Of a stretch of DNA of 64,000 nucleotides, positions 59,481 to 64,000 are shown one piece after another. The number at the start of each line of letters is the position of its first letter. The first letter of the stretch is position 1. The translations under genes and the position numbers were made by a program. This DNA comes from Membranipora membranacea (taxonomy: Eukaryota; Bryozoa; Gymnolaemata; Cheilostomatida; Membraniporidae). Location: assembly GCA_914767715.1 (NCBI GenBank), contig OU612074.1, positions 20,260,062 to 20,324,061 on the forward strand. The letters run 5' to 3'. The notes beneath the pieces are model-generated. The model searched no databases. It was not told the DNA's origin and worked only from the letters and a program-made list of their open reading frames with translations.

Positions 59481-61504
59481 TTGTACCACGATGTCATCAG
59501 CTTGTTTTGCCCAAATCTGTCATGTACTGGCACTGTATTACATATAATTGATATCTAAGAAGTTTGCGGCGAGGTTTTACTTTTGTTGCTTGCTACCTCG
59601 CTCACAATGATGGTTGGTTATTATTAAAGCCGCAGGTCGACTCTATCAAAAATAAATTTCATAGAGGATAAACTGAGCTCATTCGGCTAATATTAGTGTA
59701 CCTTAGCATGTTGGCCATTTCACTGTAACTGTTTCTTAAAATACTGCTTTACATTTGCACCACGTTGTTATTGAAATCACAAGAGAATACAAAAGTAAGT
59801 TTGAAACCTTGATGAATTTCTTCATATGATAAATAATGAATAAACTGTTTGAGTACCCAAACTAGAAAATAACCATGTTAAAAAAGTTGTTACACAAAGA
59901 TTGAGGTATGAGCAGAGCTGCCTCTATCACGCCATTAGTACACTGGTTTCCAGCAACAGAGAATCATCATAATTACAAAAGCTATACAAAAATGGCAGAA
60001 AAATAAACACCCATTATACATATTTTAATTATTATTTGGATCTATGCAAATATAATGGATTTGAATTGACCTTGGAGTGGGGACATTAATTGGTTGACAA
60101 CTAATGATGATTTATATTATGATCTAAACTCCATGGGAACAGTTGCTCGATGTTCTAAAATATAAATCAGCAGTTATAACAAAGTCAAAATGATATACAC
60201 TTAATTTAATGATATATTTGTTGACACAAGTTAAATATCCAGTACTATAAAATGAATTACTTTCTTCACATTTTTAACATTCTCCAGGCCACTGATACTA
60301 ACTGAGATTTTGTGACAAATCTTCTATGTTGACTATGATGTAAACATGGAAGGAATATCCCATGTTTAAATAAATTCTTGCTCTCAGAACTTATCCGCAG
60401 TTTGCAGATTGTTGACTCTCAGCGACTCTGTGATAGCTTGTCGAATTCATTTCAGTGTACCTTACAAATAAAGAGTGCAATTAGGTAAGAGATCATTGGA
60501 GGAGTTACTCCTTCAATCATCATTAAATAGTTTATGTAATACAACTACAACTAGCTGACTGTAAGAGAGTAGGTTACTTATGGAATACACAATCATTAGA
60601 GCACACACTTGTCAATATTACTAAGTGTCTGCGGTCCCTGCCAAGCTCCATCTATCCCTCCCTCCTTCCTCCTCCTTCCTGCATGAACTCATCAGTATCT
60701 TCAATGATTAGACCACTCCCTACTCTCTATCTTATACTCAACAGAGTGAAGAAAGCTACTAACTATTGACCGTTTATGATTTTTAGGGTCAACACTATTT
60801 TAAGCCACACGCCGTTCTTTCCACAAAGACGGTTTTCCACATACTTTTCCAATGTGCCAATTTCTCATCAGGACATTTTCCCACCAAGCCATTTCCAACA
60901 ACATAATCAAATCTCTGTGTTTCATTTCTCCTAACATATTTTCTCGCTGTTCCTTTTCCCTACATGACAACCAAAATATGAGTTCTCCTTAACATAGCTG
61001 TATCTAAAACCCAAGAGATCGAGTGAATGTTCTAGCCACAAGAATTTTTGTGAATTTTTCTTAGTTTTTTCCAATGTGTAACGAGAGGCTACCCCACCAA
61101 CCAGATACCAGCAAAATTATCACCAATCTTAAAAATGGCGCCATTTAAAACCCATCTAGTATAACAAAACTTTGTTATTATTGTTGGAAAATCATGCAAG
61201 CAACACTAGCTTCATGTCTTTAGAGGGTGGAGGGGAGAAGTCGATATAGCTGCCGAGATAACACTAAGCTACAATGAATACATCATGTATTGAGGGGTGT
61301 ACTTCATACAATAAAGAAACTATACCTGCGATATTATTTATTACAGGTATGTAAAAATTGAAGCTAATCTGGTAATCAAACCATGACATGTCGATAAAAT
61401 GGATTTAAACAAGGAATAGGAGATTAATTTAACGTGCAGCTAATCTTCTAAAAATCGATTTTTGAAGTTCTTTAGATTGTGCAGTTTATTTTTATAAATT
61501 AAAG
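59481..61504. other. No gene recognised
   Basis: About 2 kb of AT-rich intergenic sequence with a pyrimidine-rich patch near 60640-60690; no exon or element seen. Confidence 0.5.
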
Positions 61505-61799
61505 TTAATTTCTATAGACCCAGGAAAATTTCTCCAACTGCTCATATATCATTCTGCATATCCAAGTCAGGATCCGCTGGCAGCAGTACAAGATAACAAT
61601 GGGCTCAAAGGCACTTGGAAAGCTCAACTGGGAGAGCTTGCCAATGCCATGCCTTCGAACTCGCAGTAAGTAGTTGTTGAATAACTCTATTCCTGCGCTC
61701 ATTAAGGACGTATTCTCTATTTCAATACTGCTGGTACTAGATTGTCGGGTATTTCTGTTTCTAGTATAATGAGACAATATACTGCATCTAGCAAACTTA
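61505..61799 (-). CDS. GPCR last exon: cytoplasmic tail
   Basis: Rich in Arg, Ser and Thr at the start (TRNRNTRQSSTSS), a plausible phosphorylation region. The hydrophobic last 40 residues are unusual for a receptor tail, so the true end could be earlier through another splice. Confidence 0.5.
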
Positions 61800-62542
61800 C
61801 TTAAATTTTGATATTAGAAATTTAGAAAATTTTGTTTTGTTGGGGTAGTATCAGGGCCGTGGGATAACATCGTTGTTGAAAAATGAATTGATTGAATAAT
61901 ATGCAGAGGGGACAAGGTCATTGTTGGATAATGATATTCTGTTGATATGATATCAATTTAAAACTTTTGTTATGAAGATAAAACAATGTTTGGATGGCAA
62001 TTATTAATACATACATAGTTGTTGAGCTCGGTTCTTGTTTCTTTAGGCACCTTCTGCAGAAAATCTTCATTAGTTCTCTCCTGTAATGAGATTCAGTAAT
62101 CAGAGCACATGATATGGTCCTGTAAATCAATTAGGACTCGTCAATCAAAATTTTTCCTTTGCAAGGCTGCAAATAATGATTCAGAGAATGCTCATTCCAA
62201 GAAATGAAAAATCCCATTTTCTGAAACATTTCGCTGATGGCACGCAATAAATGTGAAACAAGGTTGCCATTGAGACAGATTATTAAGTTTCAGTTCTGTC
62301 CATGCTATCTTAATAGGGTTTTTTGCCTTTTTACCTGAATGCAGCGTTGGCCAATATGTATATGAAGAAGTTTGTAGCATGATTCAGGTACTGTAGCTGA
62401 TAGCTAGCCATATCAAACAGTTGGTCTGCAGTGCTTTTGTATGCCCAGTTTATGTCAAATACGATGGTGGTAGCTATCCCCCTTGGTATCATTAGGATGA
62501 GGAATGTCACCGAGGCTATTATCACCAACAGCGTAGCTTTCC
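61505..62542 (-). CDS. Peptide-type G-protein-coupled receptor, last three exons
   Basis: Exons 62542-62337, 62080-62015 and 61799-61505 on the minus strand. The first encodes TM6 (KATLLVIIASVTFLILMIPR), a short loop and TM7 (LQYLNHATNFFIYILANAAF), with NHATNFFIY in place of NPxxY. The second supplies helix 8 (RRELMKIFCRRCLKKQEP), and the third a Ser/Thr-rich cytoplasmic tail (KFARCSILSHYTRNRNTRQS). Joining is in phase (2, 2), giving ANAAFRRELMKIF, the usual TM7-helix 8 join. The NxxxNFFxY form is common in invertebrate FMRFamide/myosuppressin-like receptors, so a neuropeptide receptor is likely. TM1-5 must lie to the right, beyond 62543 or outside the window. The acceptor at 61800 is weak (TTTAAG). 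Confidence 0.75.
62015..62080 (-). CDS. GPCR exon: helix 8
   Basis: Acceptor CATTACAG|G, donor CTAT|GTATGT. Encodes RRELMKIFCRRCLKKQEPSS, with two cysteines near the membrane that could be palmitoylated. Confidence 0.75.
62337..62542 (-). CDS. GPCR exon: TM6, loop 3, TM7
   Basis: Acceptor TGTTGCAG|G, donor TTCAG|GTAAAA, phase 2 at the end. Confidence 0.8.
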
Positions 62543-63979
62543 TGCAACAATAAAATAAAATAAGCATTTTACAAGCCATTAACAGATTTACTGACATAAA
62601 TACTTAATATTATACGATATGATGTGTTATTATATAAAAATAGGAAAGGTATTGGAAATTAATGCAATCGCTTGGAGTTACTTCCTTTCTTAGCAAGAAG
62701 AGACAACCCAGAGATATTTGGTAAAATGAACGATTATGTCTAAATCACGCTGCAGTCCATGGAGTGTAATGACTGCACCCTCATACATCAGCACACATCA
62801 TAAAACATGAGCTCAAAAATGCATCTGGCCTCCACACAATAGCCGGGGTGTAGCCACAACAAAGCGATCAAGGACAGTACGAGAAGTTCTGTGACTACAG
62901 TGTCAAGTTTGGCCAGCGTTTTGGTTCTGATTGGCTGGGTATTGGGTCTGGTTCCCTCCACCTAACCAACACCTTAACACCTTAACAAGAAAGCAAGCTA
63001 GGTTGTTATCGACAAACCAAACCATTCACACATGACAACCTCAAATCGATCCACCTATAATTGTCATATGCTAGGTAGTCAAAATATCAAAAACTAAAGC
63101 TGAGACTCAGAAAAAAGGGACCAATAAATTGTGTACTTGCTATCCTTGATAGTTGAAATTCATATCACTTATCAGGAATGTAATTTTTGTCATCAACGTT
63201 TCACCTTTGCAGGATAGGTCTCCAAACATCTATGACTCCTTATTGGAAGATTAATTTAAGCCTGAAACGTTTAACACATAAAAGGCAAAGCAAAGGGAAA
63301 GCAGGCAAGGGAAGTGCATTGTACTAAATTTAATCAAAAGCGTTGACTAATACCGTATGTTCTGATCTCTGACATGGTTATCACTAAAATCAGATACACA
63401 CTGAAAAGTTGTATTATAGTTAGCTGATAATTTGTCCTCCAGGCATGAGTGTAGCCTGAAGGAGACGGGAGGGGGATCCCCTCCCACCAACAAACCTAGC
63501 ATGAGTGGCTTACATAAGAGGGGTTGACTGAAAAGCTGATAACCTTACAATTGTAGGGAACCTCAAAGAACCCTAAAACCATTGTTTTCTGCAGCTCGCC
63601 AGCTTGACAAGCTTTTTTTTGGGTGGGGAACAATCACACACCAAATAATATTGTCCATAGAGAATTATCTATCCTTTTCTCTCTAGCATGTGTGATACAT
63701 TGCAGATGAACTTGTATGAGTCATGCTCTAACAGAAGTCAAACTATGCACTTAGACAACAAATTATTTTGGTTTGATTGTTAACATTTTGTTGTGAGATG
63801 TTTGCTCCAAGATCACATGGCATGATTTCAGTGTGGAACCTCCTTCCTACTCACTCACCACAAATGAGTGGTGGAATTTTTAGCATTTTAGCAACAAGAG
63901 TTGATGCGTTGTTGTTCAAAACCATGGTGTCGATAGTCTTACGACATTTGTTATCTTCTACACCATGGTGATAGTCTGA
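62543..63979. other. No gene recognised
   Basis: Should include intron of the receptor gene. I see no TM1-5 exon. A near-palindrome GGGAGGGGGATCCCCTCCC lies at about 63469-63487. Confidence 0.45.
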
Positions 63980-63980
63980 G

Positions 63981-63999
63981 CCCCCCCCCCCCCCCCCCC
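63981..63999. repeat. Poly-C run at the window edge
   Basis: 19 consecutive C after GTCTGAG; the run at 14768-14784 is likewise preceded by TGAG. Confidence 0.9.
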
Positions 64000-64000
64000 G

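Overview
The window is eukaryotic nuclear DNA from an animal. Coding exons are short and bounded by GT..AG splice sites, introns are long and AT-rich, and transposons are dense and diverse (CR1/L2-like and I/R1-like LINEs, BEL/Pao and Ty3/gypsy LTR elements, hAT elements, foldback elements, tRNA-derived SINEs). Modular secreted proteins with C-type lectin and EGF domains, together with this transposon mix, suggest a marine invertebrate, perhaps a deuterostome such as an echinoderm, hemichordate or cephalochordate. That placement is inference; no marker gene settles it.

Three host genes are visible. Gene A (minus strand, 9523 down to 4932, 3' end not found) and gene B (plus strand, 22816 to 57906) are paralogues in head-to-head orientation. 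Their first five exons match in order, in encoded sequence and in intron phase. Gene B can be followed through 19 exons whose phases all agree and whose summed length is 3738 bases, exactly 1246 codons including the stop. It encodes a signal peptide, a cysteine-bearing beta-rich N-terminal region, a C-type lectin-like domain (CTLD), a Pro/Thr linker, nine EGF domains, Ig-like domains and a short hydrophobic C-terminus that looks like a GPI signal. Near the right edge, the last three exons of a peptide-type G-protein-coupled receptor lie on the minus strand (62542 down to 61505).

Nearly everything else is transposon-derived. From left to right: a long foldback element (1413-3870); LINE pieces (3069-4770); LINE, BEL and hAT wrecks in the A/B spacer (10.4-19.99 kb); a 2.4 kb long-inverted-repeat transposon (19989-22374) inserted in a LINE remnant; and, in the 13 kb CTLD intron of gene B, a nested stack. 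In that stack a Ty3/gypsy element (26383-35884, two ~0.2 kb LTRs) is split by a 6.3 kb element with hAT-like ends and an 8-bp target duplication. The 6.3 kb element in turn carries an apparently intact two-ORF CR1-like LINE. The second CTLD intron (37841-44208) holds a short relative of the long-inverted-repeat element, a LINE remnant with an in-frame pentanucleotide microsatellite, a truncated BED-finger hAT element and a palindromic MITE.

The host-gene interpretation is that A and B form an expanded family of cell-surface or secreted lectin/EGF proteins, plausibly for recognition or adhesion. The sequence does not show their ligands. Transposons account for the unusual length of gene B.
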